Assembly: GCF_021130785.1 (NCBI RefSeq)
Contig: NC_060213.1
Span: 99,130,501-99,194,500, forward strand
Source of the DNA: Homalodisca vitripennis
Taxonomy: Eukaryota; Arthropoda; Insecta; Hemiptera; Cicadellidae
DNA length: 64,000 bases
Direction of reading: 5' to 3'
Each line of letters opens with the position of its first letter. Position 1 is the first letter of the stretch. The notes beneath the pieces are model-generated. The model was given only the letters and a program-made list of their open reading frames with translations. It ran no database searches and was not told the origin of the DNA. A program made the position numbers and the translations under genes. Shown one piece after another: positions 11,050 to 22,925 of this stretch.

Positions 11050-12890
11050 TCATGGGTGGAGCTCCATTCCCAAGTCCTGTTTTTCCTTAGCAAATCGGGT
11101 AAAAATCTCTCCTAAGTACATTATTCTACTTACACATGCACTTAGCCCGATGTAATTGCAACGTAGACGTTCCATTTTGTATTGTATAAAATATCAGCTT
11201 ACGCTTTACCAAGTTTTAGTGGTAAAATGCCGAATCGGTGAAAAATCCCTGTTAAATTGTAACTTACAACTTTTACTAGAATGCCGAATTGTAAACATTT
11301 GTAAACCCATAATTGCCAGTCGATATCTCAGTGGCAGTATCCACAAATATCACCGTTTGAGCACACGCTTGGTGGTAAATTAAACTGTAGAAATTTTGGA
11401 TTGTTCCTATGATTTAATTTATGTCTCATAAATACAGATTAATTACATTGGATCCAACTTTTTATCTATAATAAACACTGTTTTTATTTATTATCTACAC
11501 TTATCTACGCACGTTAATTTTGATATAACTGTGATATATTGTTTTCACGCCCTTTTCATACGTTACGTTTAAATTTATAATCCGGCTTCTTGAGTTGTTT
11601 CACTTAAGTCCTCTTTTGTCAAACTTATAATTGGAATAAAATCGAGATAAAGCCGGTTCTTTGACTTCTGCTGAAATTTTCATATTTTGTTTTATAATAT
11701 GATATTCTGTATCTAACTTATAACTTTCACAGTCATTACTGTAACTAAACAATTTGCGGAGCGTAAACAAAGCCTTTACACACAGTGAGACATTTTGTCT
11801 GTTTGTCTCGTGATAAAACGATAACGTTGGAACTATTTAAGATACTAGAAATATTCTCTCGTAGACAGAGAAAGGAACAAAACCCTTAAAATAAAACACG
11901 TTGATAGAACTTAATGACTGCGGCTTTAAAGAAATAATGGTATATGAAACTGAATTGAATCCTTAATAATTATATAGAGTTATTTATAATTTCCAAACTA
12001 ACGTGAAACCCTAATACTAAATTTTAGCCTATATTTTATGATCCGACATAGCGAAATCGTTTTTGAATTGTCCGTATGGGCAGCCATACTATTTTAAGTT
12101 TCATAATATTAAATCCTAAACTCTTTGAAGACCTCATATTTAATTTATACTAATAGTGGATAAAAATCCTAAAGATTTTAATTTATTAAAAAAATATTTA
12201 TAGCTTATTCAGAAAAATCAGAAAGCAGTACAGTATATTGTTAATCACTAATAAATGTTACTTTTACAAGAGGGTCCTTTAACCTCCGACATAAGTCGTT
12301 ATTTGCCTGTCGAGTGATTAATTTCTACGGCATTACTTCATTTTTACTGACCGGGAATTACAAATTAAAATAAATTTATATTTATATATTCAATTTTAAC
12401 GTTTAGTACTATCTAATAGCTACGTTGTGTATCATTTTGTAAATAACAAGAGATAAGTGACTTTGTAGAATAAAGACCGTTCTACAGCACTAGAAATAAT
12501 GTAAACAGTTTATAAGTATTTTTTTTATTTGACAAATTGCCAACTTAAAATTTAATCCTGTTTTTATCTAACGATAATTTATGGTTTAGAGTTCTGCATT
12601 TGTTAAAACACGTCCCTACTTAAAACCCAACCTCCAGGTATGTGGAAAACTACATTTTGTGTCATTCTCCCCAGTGCAATAATACCTTGGATGACGAGTA
12701 AATATAGGCTGATTTGGACATATCTGGAGAACACTGAGCTACCTAATATCAAATGACAGACGTCAAATAATTCGTCTATCATAATAATTGCAATTAATTA
12801 TTGTATCTTAAAACATATAGCTGATTTATGTATCGTTTATGTCAACTCTTGATGAATTTCCATTTTTGATGATTTGTGCCCATAAATGTT
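10661..12890. other. AT-rich non-coding stretch
   Basis: Contains an (AT)n run at 11012-11048 and a decayed block at about 11220-11720 related to 24.9-25.4 kb and 35.4-35.8 kb (listed separately). No supportable gene otherwise. Confidence 0.6.
11575..11720 (-). pseudogene. GR-like exon relic, copy 3
   Basis: The minus strand encodes LTKEDLSETTQEAG followed closely by a stop. The same coding-like motif recurs at 25.3, 35.75 and 36.4 kb. Surrounding sequence (11220-11720) also matches those blocks. It fits the TM6/intracellular loop 3 part of a gustatory receptor, but only this fragment remains. Confidence 0.35.
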
Positions 12891-14880
12891 CAAGTTCAAA
12901 ACTCTTTATTATCGTAATAAGGTAGTACAGTTCCATTCACAGTGACGTGAAGTATAGATGTAAAATCGATCAAATATGGAGAGCGATAATGAGATATCAT
13001 AATTGGTTTAGTTTTGTCGTGGTTTAGTTTAAGTCCATGTTTACTAGTCCAGTCCAGTACATGTTTTATGTCAGAGTTGATCATGGTAATTCCATCATCG
13101 ATTCGGTGTATGTTAACATGGAGATATATCTGGAGGTCTTCAGCATACATGTGGGACTTGCTGTGTACCAGTACCGTGTTCAAGTCATTTACATGCAACA
13201 CAAACAAGAGAAGACCAAGTATGAATCCCTCAGGAACACCACACTCAACACTCAGCCAGTCGGATGTTACGTCACCTACTTGTACACACTGCCTTCTGCC
13301 AGACAGATAAGATCTCAGCCATTGCAGGACATTTTTAGAAAAACCAATTTTTCTCAATTTAGCCAATAGTCTGTAGTTTACACAATCAAAACCCTTTGAG
13401 AAATCAAAGAGTGACAGTATTGTGCTTAGTGTTTGGTCTATTGCGAAACGTATATCGTCAGTGACTTTCAGTAAAGCAGGTTCAGTTGTATGTCCTGTTC
13501 AAAATCCGGATTGTAAATGATTTAGAACGTTATTTCGTGTTAAATAATCAGTAATCTGGCAATGCACAATTTCTTCAAGGCCTTTGAATAGAGCAGGCAG
13601 AATACTAATTGGACTGAAGTCTTGGCAAGATGTTGGAACTGAGGTCTTGTTCAATGGGCGGACAATAGCAGACTCCCAGAGTGAAGGGAAAATACCCTGT
13701 CTCAGTGACATGTTGAAAGTGTATGTGATTATTGGGAGGGTTGCAAAAGGAATGTTTTTTATTTATTGAATGTTTATGCCGTCAGACCCTTCAGCATTAC
13801 TGCAAATACGGCAAATGGTTTTCAAAACGTCTGATTGTATTACAGGTTTGAAAGTAAATTTTTTATATTCGTGCCGATTGATAGGCATATTCAGAAGTTC
13901 TTTCGCATAATCCGTAACCAAATGTATTGACAGTCTGACAACATGAAACAAAATAGTCATTAAGATCATTTAAGGGCAATTGGATCGGAGGAGAAGCGCG
14001 GTTTTGGCCCAAACCATGTTTCCTAACATTGCGCCACAAATCGCTAGATGACTGTTTCTTTTCAAACAGTTTACGCGTGTATCTCAATCTGGAATTTCGT
14101 AGAAGTTGTTTAACTCCATTTCTAATTTCTTGATATTAAACCATTAAAACGGGGTCACTAGTTCGACGAGCTCACCTATACAGGGAATTACGTTGAGCCA
14201 TCAAGCTATGAATTTCACACGTGATCCAAGGCACTGGGCGCCGCTTTGTTGTGCGTTTGGTAACAACTGTTGCATGTTTATCGTATAGCCCCAGAATGGT
14301 GGCATTTTCAAAGTCTACCAGATGACCTATTCTGGGAGACCGATAGTACACACTGATAAATAGGACATCCGATACAGATAAACCAATTTCAATAAACATG
14401 AACTTAGGCCTGGCCGAGTATTTAGAGGGAGATGCGTGCAAAAGCCTACACCTCAGACCCTCTCTGACATAAACTGCAACACCGCCACCAATCTTTAGAA
14501 TATTCTGTCATTTCTTAGCGGTACATAGCCAGAGAGGACCACCTCACCTGGCAAAACACTCGGCTTAAGCCATGATTCTGATACGCCAATAATGTCAAAT
14601 GTTTGAGGCCGAAAGATTTCTCTGATTTCGTCTATATGTCCAGGCAGTGATTGAGCGTTAATATGAGTTATTTTAAAGAGTTTGTGATAAGGAGACAATG
14701 TTGAGGACAGGAGTTGAGATGTGGAGATCACGTTTAAAGGAAGGGAAGAGAGGGCCGGCCCAGGACCGTGGTCGTCACCGCGCGAACCCGCTAAAATGAA
14801 TCCGCTGGTAGCAGCGACGGGACACGGCCGACCAGGCAACCGCACACAAGCTGAACCGGCAGGAGCGCCTGTACACACTC
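12891..14880 (-). pseudogene. CR1/Jockey-like LINE ORF2 (endonuclease-RT), dead
   Basis: Minus-strand non-LTR retrotransposon ORF2. It begins with an APE-type endonuclease (KITHINAQSLPGHIDEI, FDIIGVSESWL, near 14600-14680), continues in another frame with LLHASPSKYSARPKF and VYYRSPRIGHLVDFE, then jumps to a linker. The second half of the endonuclease, including the expected SDH end, appears deleted near 14300. The RT follows: FSPISILPALFKGLEEIV (fingers), FDFSKGFDCVNY (motif A), GVPEGFILGLLLF (motif B), MYAEDLQIY (motif C; the usual YADD is YAED). Stops and frameshifts occur, for example after LNHLQSGF near 13499. It ends in the thumb near 12896, so the 3' end is lost. ORF1 lies upstream at 15505-18860. 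Confidence 0.85.
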
Positions 14881-15504
14881 ACACTTCCATTCATACAAAA
14901 TATAATAAAAAAAGATTCTATAAATCGATATATACATAAGAAAAAACAGACAACTTTAGGATAACTAACGATCATAACAATGATGATATGTAGCACTTTT
15001 AAGCTCCAAGCTCATTAGTATAGAAAAAAGAAAATTATATTTAAAATTTCCAGGGGTCCAGAATATTATGTAAACTAGATTAATTAGGCCAGTAAGTAAT
15101 TGCAATTTAAATCAATGTAATATACAGTAAGTGTTAAAAATAATTTTAGAAATATAATTAAGTGTAAATAAACAGTAAAATTAGTACTAGTTATATCTTG
15201 TTATATAATAAAACAATTATATAAATAAAAGATAAGATTAAGAAAAATATAAATTTATAACGTTATTACATCAACACCATATTACACTAAAATAAATAAT
15301 ACATTAAATTACAAACACATTGTTAAAAATTTAAATCCACTCATATAAATAGCAATTCAAGTTTATATGTCAGTAATTAATCGTTTATACATCCAAAACA
15401 AGATAGTATATAATGGAAACTTATCAGTCATAAAAAAATAGATGAAACAAGCAATAACATTTAAATCAAATATGAAATATATGTGAGTGTTATGTATTGA
15501 GTTT
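14881..15504. other. AT-rich gap between LINE ORF1 and ORF2
   Basis: About 620 bases of very AT-rich sequence with no ORF. Too long for a normal LINE inter-ORF spacer, so it may be a later insertion or decayed sequence. Nothing else recognised. Confidence 0.5.
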
Positions 15505-15586
15505 CTAAGCAGAAGTAATGTCATCTACAGACGTGGCAACTCTATTTTGTCCATCCCTGTCGACCCAGAAAACCCTGCCATCAAGA

Positions 15587-15595
15587 TTCCAGACA
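15587..15595. repeat. Left 9-bp target-site duplication of the foldback element
   Basis: TTCCAGACA, identical to 18610-18618 on the other side of the element. Confidence 0.85.
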
Positions 15596-16240
15596 AGCTA
15601 TGTGAAGCTGGCGGCACCCATTAACCAAAATACACCCAAAACTAGTGGAATCGTTTGTTTAGCGTTTGTTTAGGTTTGTTTAGCTATTTTCAGCGTTTGT
15701 TTGGCATTAGTGTGCGAAATATGCAAAAAACAGTGGGTGCCGCTAGCTTCACACCAGCGGCACCCATTAACGAAAATACGCCAAAAACTAATGGAATCGT
15801 TTGTTTGACGTTTGTTTAGGTTTGTTTAGCTATTTTCAGCGTTTGTTTGGCATTAGTGTGTGAAATATGCTAAATGCAGTGGGTGCCGCTAGCTTCACAT
15901 CAGCGGCACCCATTAACGAAAATACGCCAAAAACTAATGGAATCGTTTGTTTGACGTTTGTTTAGCTATTTTCAGCGTTTGTTTGGCATTAGTGTGTGAA
16001 ATATGCTAAATGCAGTGGGTGCCGCTAGCTTCACACCAGCGGCACCCATTAACGAAAATACGCCAAAAACTAATGGAATCGTTTGTTTGACGTTTGTTTA
16101 GCTATTTTCAGCGTTTGTTTGGCATTAGTGTGCGAAATATGCAAAAAACAGTGGGTGCCGCTAGCTTCACTCCAAACGAAAATACGCCAAAAACTAATGG
16201 AATCGTTTGTTTAGCACCAGCGGCGCCCACTAACGAAAGT
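15596..16240 (+). repeat. Left arm: four full plus one partial tandem unit
   Basis: Units begin at about 15608, 15758, 15900, 16037 and (broken) 16170. Each carries a hairpin made by GGGTGCCGCT and AGCGGCACCC around TAGCTTCACACC, and a run of short GTTTGTTTAG-type sub-repeats. Unit length varies because one sub-repeat (TTTAGGTTTG) is present or absent. Confidence 0.9.
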
Positions 16241-17491
16241 TGTTTTATAATGTAAATGTAGTTTAAATCTTAGATACAGTGTTAATATATTTGTATATTC
16301 ATATACAAATATATATAATATATAAATATATATAGTCAATGAAAAAATTAAAATGCAAAGTTTTTCAGTCGTAAATATCAGAATGATATTCATCAGAATG
16401 TAAAGTGCATGACAGGGTTACCCGGAAGGACTAAGTATTTTGACAACACATGAAAGGCGACAGATTACACGCTTGTTTCCAAGAAAGGGTAATGGGTCAA
16501 TGCAACATCTCTACCACCCTTAATATTAATGAAAGGGTTAAGCAACATTAAATATTAGTTAAAGAACTGATTAATTATACCGACTTGAATATCGATATTT
16601 AAAATTAAAATATATTTATATATTAAAATAACCAGAGTAATCATAAAAACAATTTTTTAATATATTCAGCATTTTTACAACTCGCATAATTTTACCCAGT
16701 TGTGTAATATAACCATCACAAATTCAAGCTTAAGCCAAGTATCATATAGTTCGCAAGTTTTGGTGATATTTTTGCTATAATATGAAAACTTTATCGATAA
16801 TTAATTTAAAGGCACTTGGACATTTCCTAGCACACGGAAATAGAGAACGCGTGACGTTGACCTTATTTCAATTGTAGGTTGTCAGCCCAGTTCATTAAGG
16901 GAATTACTGAATCTTTTTTAATGACTAAAGATTAATTTTTCGTTTATGCTGAATCTGTGAAACAATTCAGAGCCGTCCCCTGCCGTTGCCGAACCGCAAA
17001 TTGGGTAAAAACACGAGTTTTCCTACAAAAATCTTTAAAATTAGTTTGCAATAAGAGTAATCCACAATGCGGATAAAATATAAAATACATTTTGTACACT
17101 TCGTCCTATAAAACATAAACTTTTAAAAAGAAATTTAAATATTTTAACACATAACATATCATTATTGTCCTTTTTACTAAAATTGGATATTAAAACAAGT
17201 ATGATTGATAACATAATATAGTGGGATCATATTCCTACAATTATATGTTTAAACTGTATATCATCAAATTCCAATCATGTATGGATTCATTTGTATAATT
17301 TATTATAGTACAGTACGATACGATTCATTAATTTGTCCCTTAGTTGTATTCTTTATAATGAAAATCATACTGTGTTTAGTAATATTATAAAATATTCATT
17401 AAAATTTTGTGTTGGATGCAAAAACACATGGTACTTTATGATCGTTCTCGTTGTATGATATGATTCATTATTTAGTTATTTTTCATTGTTG

Positions 17492-17552
<61 letters not shown>

Positions 17553-17830
17553 TTCAAATCTTATAGTGTATAGTAATGTTAATAATATTCAATAAAATTA
17601 TGTTGGATTAAAAAAAACGTTAAATTAATTATTCCTTATATCTAAGGTAATGGCGTTAAAGTTATTGTTGTCAACCAACACTATACACAAACGAAATGCG
17701 AGGCTAAACAAAAGGTGACGATTAGTTTTTTTACAGATTTTTAGAATAGGTACCGCAAGTAATGTTGTAGACCACGTAACTGTAACTGGTGCGAAGCTAC
17801 GCGGCAACTACACAATTTCGGAAATTATTG
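16241..17830. other. Interior of the foldback element, non-coding
   Basis: AT-rich with an (AT)n run at 17498-17552 and small AT palindromes near 16290-16335. No ORF resembles a transposase. Confidence 0.7.
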
Positions 17831-18609
17831 TCCAACAAAAGCTAAAAATATCTAAACAAGCCTGAACAAACTCTAAACAAACGATAACACTAGTTTTTGG
17901 CGTAATGGGCGTATTTCGTTAATGGATGCCACTAGCGATCAAGCAGAGCCTACTTTGTATTTTGCATATTTCGCGCCATATAGGGGCGGCACGGTCTGAC
18001 ACGGCGACGGCAGCCAAGGAACGTATCCATTAGTTTTTTTGAATATTTCACACATTAATGCCAAACAAACGCTGCAAATAGCTAAACAAACCTAAACAAA
18101 CGCTAAACAAACGATTCCACTAGTTGTTGGCGTATTTTGGTTAATGGGTGCCGCTGGTGTGAAGCTAGAGGCACCCACTGTTTTTTGCATATTTCGCACA
18201 TTAATGCCAAACAAACGCTGAAAATAGCTAAACAAACCTAAACAAACGTCAAACAAACGATTCCATTAGTTTTTGGCGTATTTTCGTTAATGGGTGCCGC
18301 TGGTGTGAAGCTAGCGGCACCCACTGTTTTTTGCATATTTCGCACATTAATGCCAAACAAACGCTGAAAATAGCTAAACAAACCTAAACAAACGCTAAAC
18401 AAACGATTCCACTAGTTTTTGGCGTATTTTCGTTAATGGGTGCCGCTGGTGTGAAGCTAGCGGCACCCACTTTGTTTTTTGCATATTTCGCACATTAATG
18501 CCAAACAAACGCTACAAATTGCTAAACAAACCTAAACAAATGCTAAACAAACGATTCCACTAGTTTTGGGCGTATTTTGGTTAATGGGTGCCGCCAGCTT
18601 CACACAGCT
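17831..18609 (-). repeat. Right arm: about five tandem units, inverted
   Basis: Reverse-complement units at intervals of about 144-150 bases (GGGTGCCGCTGG blocks near 18145, 18290, 18435 and 18582). The innermost unit (17831-17950) is the most diverged, the outer ones nearly identical, which suggests homogenisation at the outer end. Confidence 0.9.
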
Positions 18610-18618
18610 TTCCAGACA
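18610..18618. repeat. Right 9-bp target-site duplication of the foldback element
   Basis: TTCCAGACA, matching 15587-15595. Confidence 0.85.
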
Positions 18619-19157
18619 CTCCTAGGCCCAAATTTTTCAGTGGATCTCTTGAGCGTCTCCATCCTAGCAGCATTGAGGTCCTCCCGTATTGTTATTCTTG
18701 TTCCCTTTTTTGAGATTTTTTTAGTTCGAGTACACTTCCCTCCGCTGTCTGTACCTGGTGAATTTTACGAATTTTACAATCCTCCAATAATCACCCTGAT
18801 ATTAGGTTTTTTGTCACCATTACCTAAGATTTAAATGTTTGGCACACAGATTTTATATGGCAGCTAATTTTTATAGTAATGCAGTTATGATCTGTGCTGC
18901 CGGAAGTTGGTCACGTTCATGACTTTTGCTAAGCTCAAAATTAGCTGTATCGAGTACTGATCAAGCACCCGACAAACCGTATGGAAAGTTTCTTTCAACA
19001 TGCTTATGTTACTCTCGAAGGAAATGTATAGACATCCGTAATTTTACGTTAACCACAAACGAACCAGTGGAATTTCACTAAAAGTCACATTAACATTTAT
19101 CTTGTTTCTTTTTGTGTGTAGAATTATAAAGGAATTATTATTAAAAAATGGTTAATT

Positions 19158-20647
19158 TTCAGTTGTGAATTTTGTTCCTAACCGTGATGTTGTGTGAGCT
19201 ACGGTAAATCACCAAAATCTGCTATTAAACCGGTGTATTTAATGTTGAAAACAAATTAAACATTTTATAACGTGGTAGTAGGTCAAGTATTGTAACGTAT
19301 AACAGGATAATAGTTTACCTAAACCTTTGCTAATAGCGTAGTGTAGCGGGTATAACATTTATCGCAAGATAACCAGATGAAGCACGTCGAGCGTAGCTGC
19401 TGCTTGGATGTGTGATGGCTAAGCTATCCTGTCCTTGTAATCAGCCCGCCTGCATGGCCATTGGGGGTGATTTGGGACTTACCTTTAAGCCGTTGGTCCT
19501 AAGTTTAAGTGTTAGAGAGGGCTACTTAGCTCAAATGTAACCTGGTAATCTACTTTACTTTTTAGCTAATGAGCATGAAGATGGTGTTCAAACCAAACAT
19601 ATACAATATTTATGCTGTATCGATCTTCTAACTAAAAGTTAGATTGTTATTATACTATCTCGACATAGAAATGTACTTCTATGAACAAATATATCTATAT
19701 TATTATTGAAGGTGGTTAAATTGTGAAAATTTATTTTAATATTTGTTAAGAAGAATCTTTAATTTTTAAGCAGCTGCGTACGTATATTAAGAAAATTTAA
19801 ATTATGGTGTGAAAATAATGCATTTCCTGTAATATAAATTAAATACTTTGCCGTTAGTGAATTGAATAATCCTTTATCAACGTTATTTTTCAGGTTTCTT
19901 TGGAGTTATAATAATAAAATTGAATAAATAAGAAGTTGTAATTTGCACACTGTAAAATTGTATAGGAGGGTACGCCTACATATTACAGTATGAGTAGTAG
20001 ATAGTAGTTTTTTTACAGAATAGTAACATAAAAATTATTTTACCTTAGCCGATTGTTAAATGAACTAACTTTAATGGGAAATGGATTTGTATCTTATTAC
20101 ATGATCACCTTACCACTATTCTCATAGCCTCTAGAAAGACTACAACATTACTCTCGGTAACCATTTTAAATAAATCAAAAGGGTTCTGATTTCCCATACG
20201 GACACGCAGATCTTCGGGGTTTGTCGGTCATAGTCGGAATTGTTTGGAACTGCCCCCCCCCCCCCCACTCACTCTTGCTACGATTTCGCTGATCAGCTCT
20301 GGTCAGTACATCCTGAGAAACTTGTCTAATAGTGCTAGCCGACTGCTCCTTCAGAAAACCCACCACTTGCTTTTAGGTGCTGTGACTGTAGGGGATATAT
20401 AAACCTCGCACAATTCTGTAAGTTCCATGCTGCTCTCAGTCATTTCTTTAGGTGCTGTATTATTAGGTACTATGAAATAATTTAATATTTGAATATACTA
20501 CTTTATTAAAAGTTGAATTTTAGGTGCTGTAACACGAATACCTGTTTCGGCCCCTATGATAGTATGATAGATATTAGTAGTAGATATAACAGTGTAGCGT
20601 TGCATATCACCAATACATTGTATAGAAAATCACATGTCATTCAAACT
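19158..20647 (-). repeat. Segmental duplication unit B, 3'-flank part
   Basis: Direct copy of 7676-9165, lying 3' of the pseudogene at 20648-21848. It keeps the SINE-like block (19345-19545), the TATATAAACCTCGC segment and the TAGGTGCTGT motifs (20371-20560). A run of about 14-15 C at 20251-20267 replaces a shorter C-rich stretch in unit A. No coding potential. Confidence 0.85.
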
Positions 20648-21848
20648 TTAATTGTCCTCGTTCTGATTCTGGAACTGAAGTAGAATTATCAAATATGTGG
20701 TCACTGCTCCTGCCATCTTAGTTAGGATATCGCTTTTAATTTTGAAGAGGTGAAGTGCACAAATATTAGCTGTGTCGATAGATACTTGTAGAAGGAAACT
20801 CTCCAACTGTGTCCTCATAGCAGGTTCAATATCCTTATGGATCGTCTTGCAGATCGTCATCGTTGTCTTGTCAGCTGACTTAGTGACGTTACCAGCAGAT
20901 CGAACCATCACCACCATGCAACTAATGCTAGCCAAAACCCATATGAACGCACATATAAACTCTATGTAGTCACCTGACTCATAAGTGAAGAGAGCATAAT
21001 ATAGGTTGAATACTATACTTAAGAACAAATATGAGGTAGTGGCCATAAGCTAATCGCAATAGAAGGCATTCGCCTGGTGTACAGCAAGAACCAGTAACCA
21101 GTAGATGTTCAACAGAGTTCTCACCTCATACTTTTGCGAGTTAGGACTTTGTTGTGATATTTCAATAAATGGCATATACTGATTTTCTATTAGTCGTCCA
21201 AAACACATTCGGGCTAATTCCTGCTCGATCCTGATACTGATGTATTTAAAACTTTGAGACAAGTACTGAGTGACTTCGGTGAAATTAACATATGTAGAAT
21301 TCATTCGGAATGCACTTGCAAAGTAAAAAATATTAGATATTGAAATAATTACTTGATTTTCCAAATTGTTTATTGTACTTATTCCCCAGTTGGTTACATA
21401 GTACATGATCATTACTTCAGCGACAACGAAGATCACCACGATCCTGATTTTTATTTTGAATTCTGGTGGCTGATGACTAATATCACTCCAAGTGTCCTCG
21501 ACACTCTCCACAATTTTGTGAAAGTTGACAAGGCACTGATATTTTCTGATATTGCTGACAAAGACAACCACTGATGTCAATGACGAATAGGTAAACTCCA
21601 GAATAATCACAGTTAAGGTGGTATTGGTAGTCCAATAAGAGGGCGAGTTTGGTAGTGAACTCATGTATCCCTGAAATAACCAATAATATGAGAGTGTTGC
21701 TTGGCCTGCTGTAGTAATTAAACCCCACATGAACCATAATGATGAAAACCTCAACTCTTGGCTTTCATCCGGCATAGAAGAGTAGGTCAAACAAAACCCT
21801 CCAAAAAACCAGGCTGGCTAAAATTGCTTCTTTTGAAAGAACTTCCAT
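20648..21848 (-). pseudogene. Full-length gustatory receptor pseudogene, lightly damaged
   Basis: Starts at ATG 21846-21848 (MEVLSKEAIL) and ends at 20648-20650. Only two clear lesions: a one-base insertion near 21800-21815, in the stretch coding LVFGGFF in the intact copy, and CAG to TAG at 21050-21052 in FYCDQL. Everything else is open, including AGAVTTYLIILLQFQNQ, the TYhhhhhQF motif. It is 1201 bases long against 1200 in intact copies. It is the segmental sister of the intact gene at 9166-10365. A stop read-through or a segregating intact allele cannot be judged from one haplotype. Confidence 0.93.
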
Positions 21849-22170
21849 GCTGTAGAATTGTACGAATGATGTTATACTGGGTTACCTCAAAACTCACTAG
21901 CCAAAGGCTGTAACAGCTATAGAGTTATTTAACACTTATTTTTTAAAACAGATATTTTCTTCATATAATCATCAACCGTAACTGTGTTATCACTTGTTGC
22001 TATGAATTTTCAAATATGAAGCTTAAACTCTTTATTTAGTTTAGATCTAAAGCTAAGGATTGTGTAATATCTAGTTGAAAGTGACTTTTGTTTATTTTGC
22101 AATATTAATTCAATATTTACAATTGTATATTCATTTTAGAGTGGATTTTCATGAATACCTGTCAATTTGG
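21849..22170 (-). promoter_or_regulatory. Conserved upstream region of the GR pseudogene
   Basis: Retains the distal box (AGTGGATTTTCATGAATACCTGTCAA, 22139-22164 on the plus strand) seen about 300 bases upstream of the other receptor copies, with more divergence between the box and the ATG. A LINE 3' fragment (22023-22105) appears to interrupt this flank. Confidence 0.45.
22023..22108 (+). repeat. LINE 3'-end fragment, first copy
   Basis: Direct repeat of 22837-22920 (TTTAG.TCTAAAGCTA.GGATTGTGTAATATCTAGTTG). The second copy follows an RT C-terminus, so this is probably a second short piece of the same LINE family. Confidence 0.5.
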
Positions 22171-22559
22171 ACGATCGTTTTACAGATGAAGTAATTTTAA
22201 TTTCATCAATTTCACGGTATTTTATTTTAGGGTGCATTGTCACTTTCAATGTCAGTTTAAATAGTCCCATTGCACAAATAGTGCCTTGAAAAATTAACAA
22301 GATTAATTATTGAAAATAGTCGAAATTTTTATGGTTCTGGTAGACAAAAAATTTTCGACTTTGAGTTTCATTTTTGTCAGCCAACAATAACAGTATGGAT
22401 TAAACTGTATCTGTTGGAATTACAGAAACACATTCCATAGATGGCGTAATGTAGCTGTATATTTTAAAATAGCCACCAATCAAATTCTAGTATATCGGCT
22501 TTGAAGTAACCTAAAATAATTTTAAAAACCCCGTGGACAAATACACATTACAAATTTTT

Positions 22560-22925
22560 GTTAAATAATGTAACCATTACCTCTTCCGCAGCCTCAACTT
22601 CCAGCCGCACATCTACAGGTCCAGACTTAACCAAATCTTACGGAGGGACAAATCTCATATATTTGTAGTATATGTTTTACGATGGAAGGATTGTGGAGGA
22701 AACACGATTTAAGACAGGAGGCCTTGGAACATAGCAGTCCCCAGGCTAGCCAGTTCTACCTCTCCAGATTGTCGCTAGACGTTTTCCTACTTTGGACCTA
22801 AAATGTACAACGACCTACCCGGTGGATGAAGGAGCTTAATCTCTTTATTCAGTTTAGACCTAAAGCTAGGGATTGTGTAATATCTAGTTGGAAGTGACTT
22901 TTGTTTTTTTGCCAATCTGATTTAA
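22560..22925 (+). pseudogene. LINE RT C-terminal remnant
   Basis: The plus strand encodes TFSYFGPKMYNDLPGG (about 22775-22825), the typical C-terminal motif of CR1/Jockey-type reverse transcriptases, preceded by RRPWNIAVPRLASS. Stops and frame changes are present. The tail from 22837 is the repeat noted at 22023. Confidence 0.6.

Larger units (their letters stand above)
15596..18609. mobile_element. Foldback-like transposon with tandem-repeat inverted arms
   Basis: 3014-bp element. Its ends are inverted copies, AGCTATGTGAAGCTGGCGG at the left and AGCTGTGTGAAGCTGGCGG read from the right. The left arm (15596-16240) is a tandem array of about 137-151-bp units; the right arm (17831-18609) holds the same units in reverse complement. 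The 1.6-kb middle is AT-rich with no transposase, so this copy is non-autonomous. It is flanked by a perfect 9-bp direct repeat TTCCAGACA, the size known for Drosophila FB and Mutator-type elements. The insertion lies inside LINE ORF1, so it is younger than that LINE copy. Confidence 0.88.
15505..18860 (-). pseudogene. LINE ORF1 C-terminal domain, split by a foldback element
   Basis: Reading the minus strand and skipping 15596-18609, the two halves join in one frame: TIREDLNAARMETL and TEKFGP on the right (about 18610-18690), then SVWNLDGRVFWVDRDGQ and VDDITSA plus stop on the left (15505-15595). This resembles the C-terminal domain of LINE ORF1 proteins, with the typical EDL...FG..VW..DGRV pattern. 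Further upstream (to about 18860) RYRQRREVYSN is visible with a stop and a frameshift. Order and strand fit the ORF2 at 12891-14880, so both probably belong to one old element. I give the span including the insertion. Confidence 0.7.

Noticed and set aside
13014..13369. Two plus-strand ORFs
   Set aside because: Antisense shadows of the LINE reverse transcriptase.
15596..16240. CRISPR-like regular repeats
   Set aside because: Units are contiguous tandem repeats without unique spacers, mirrored in inverse at 17.8-18.6 kb, in a eukaryotic genome.
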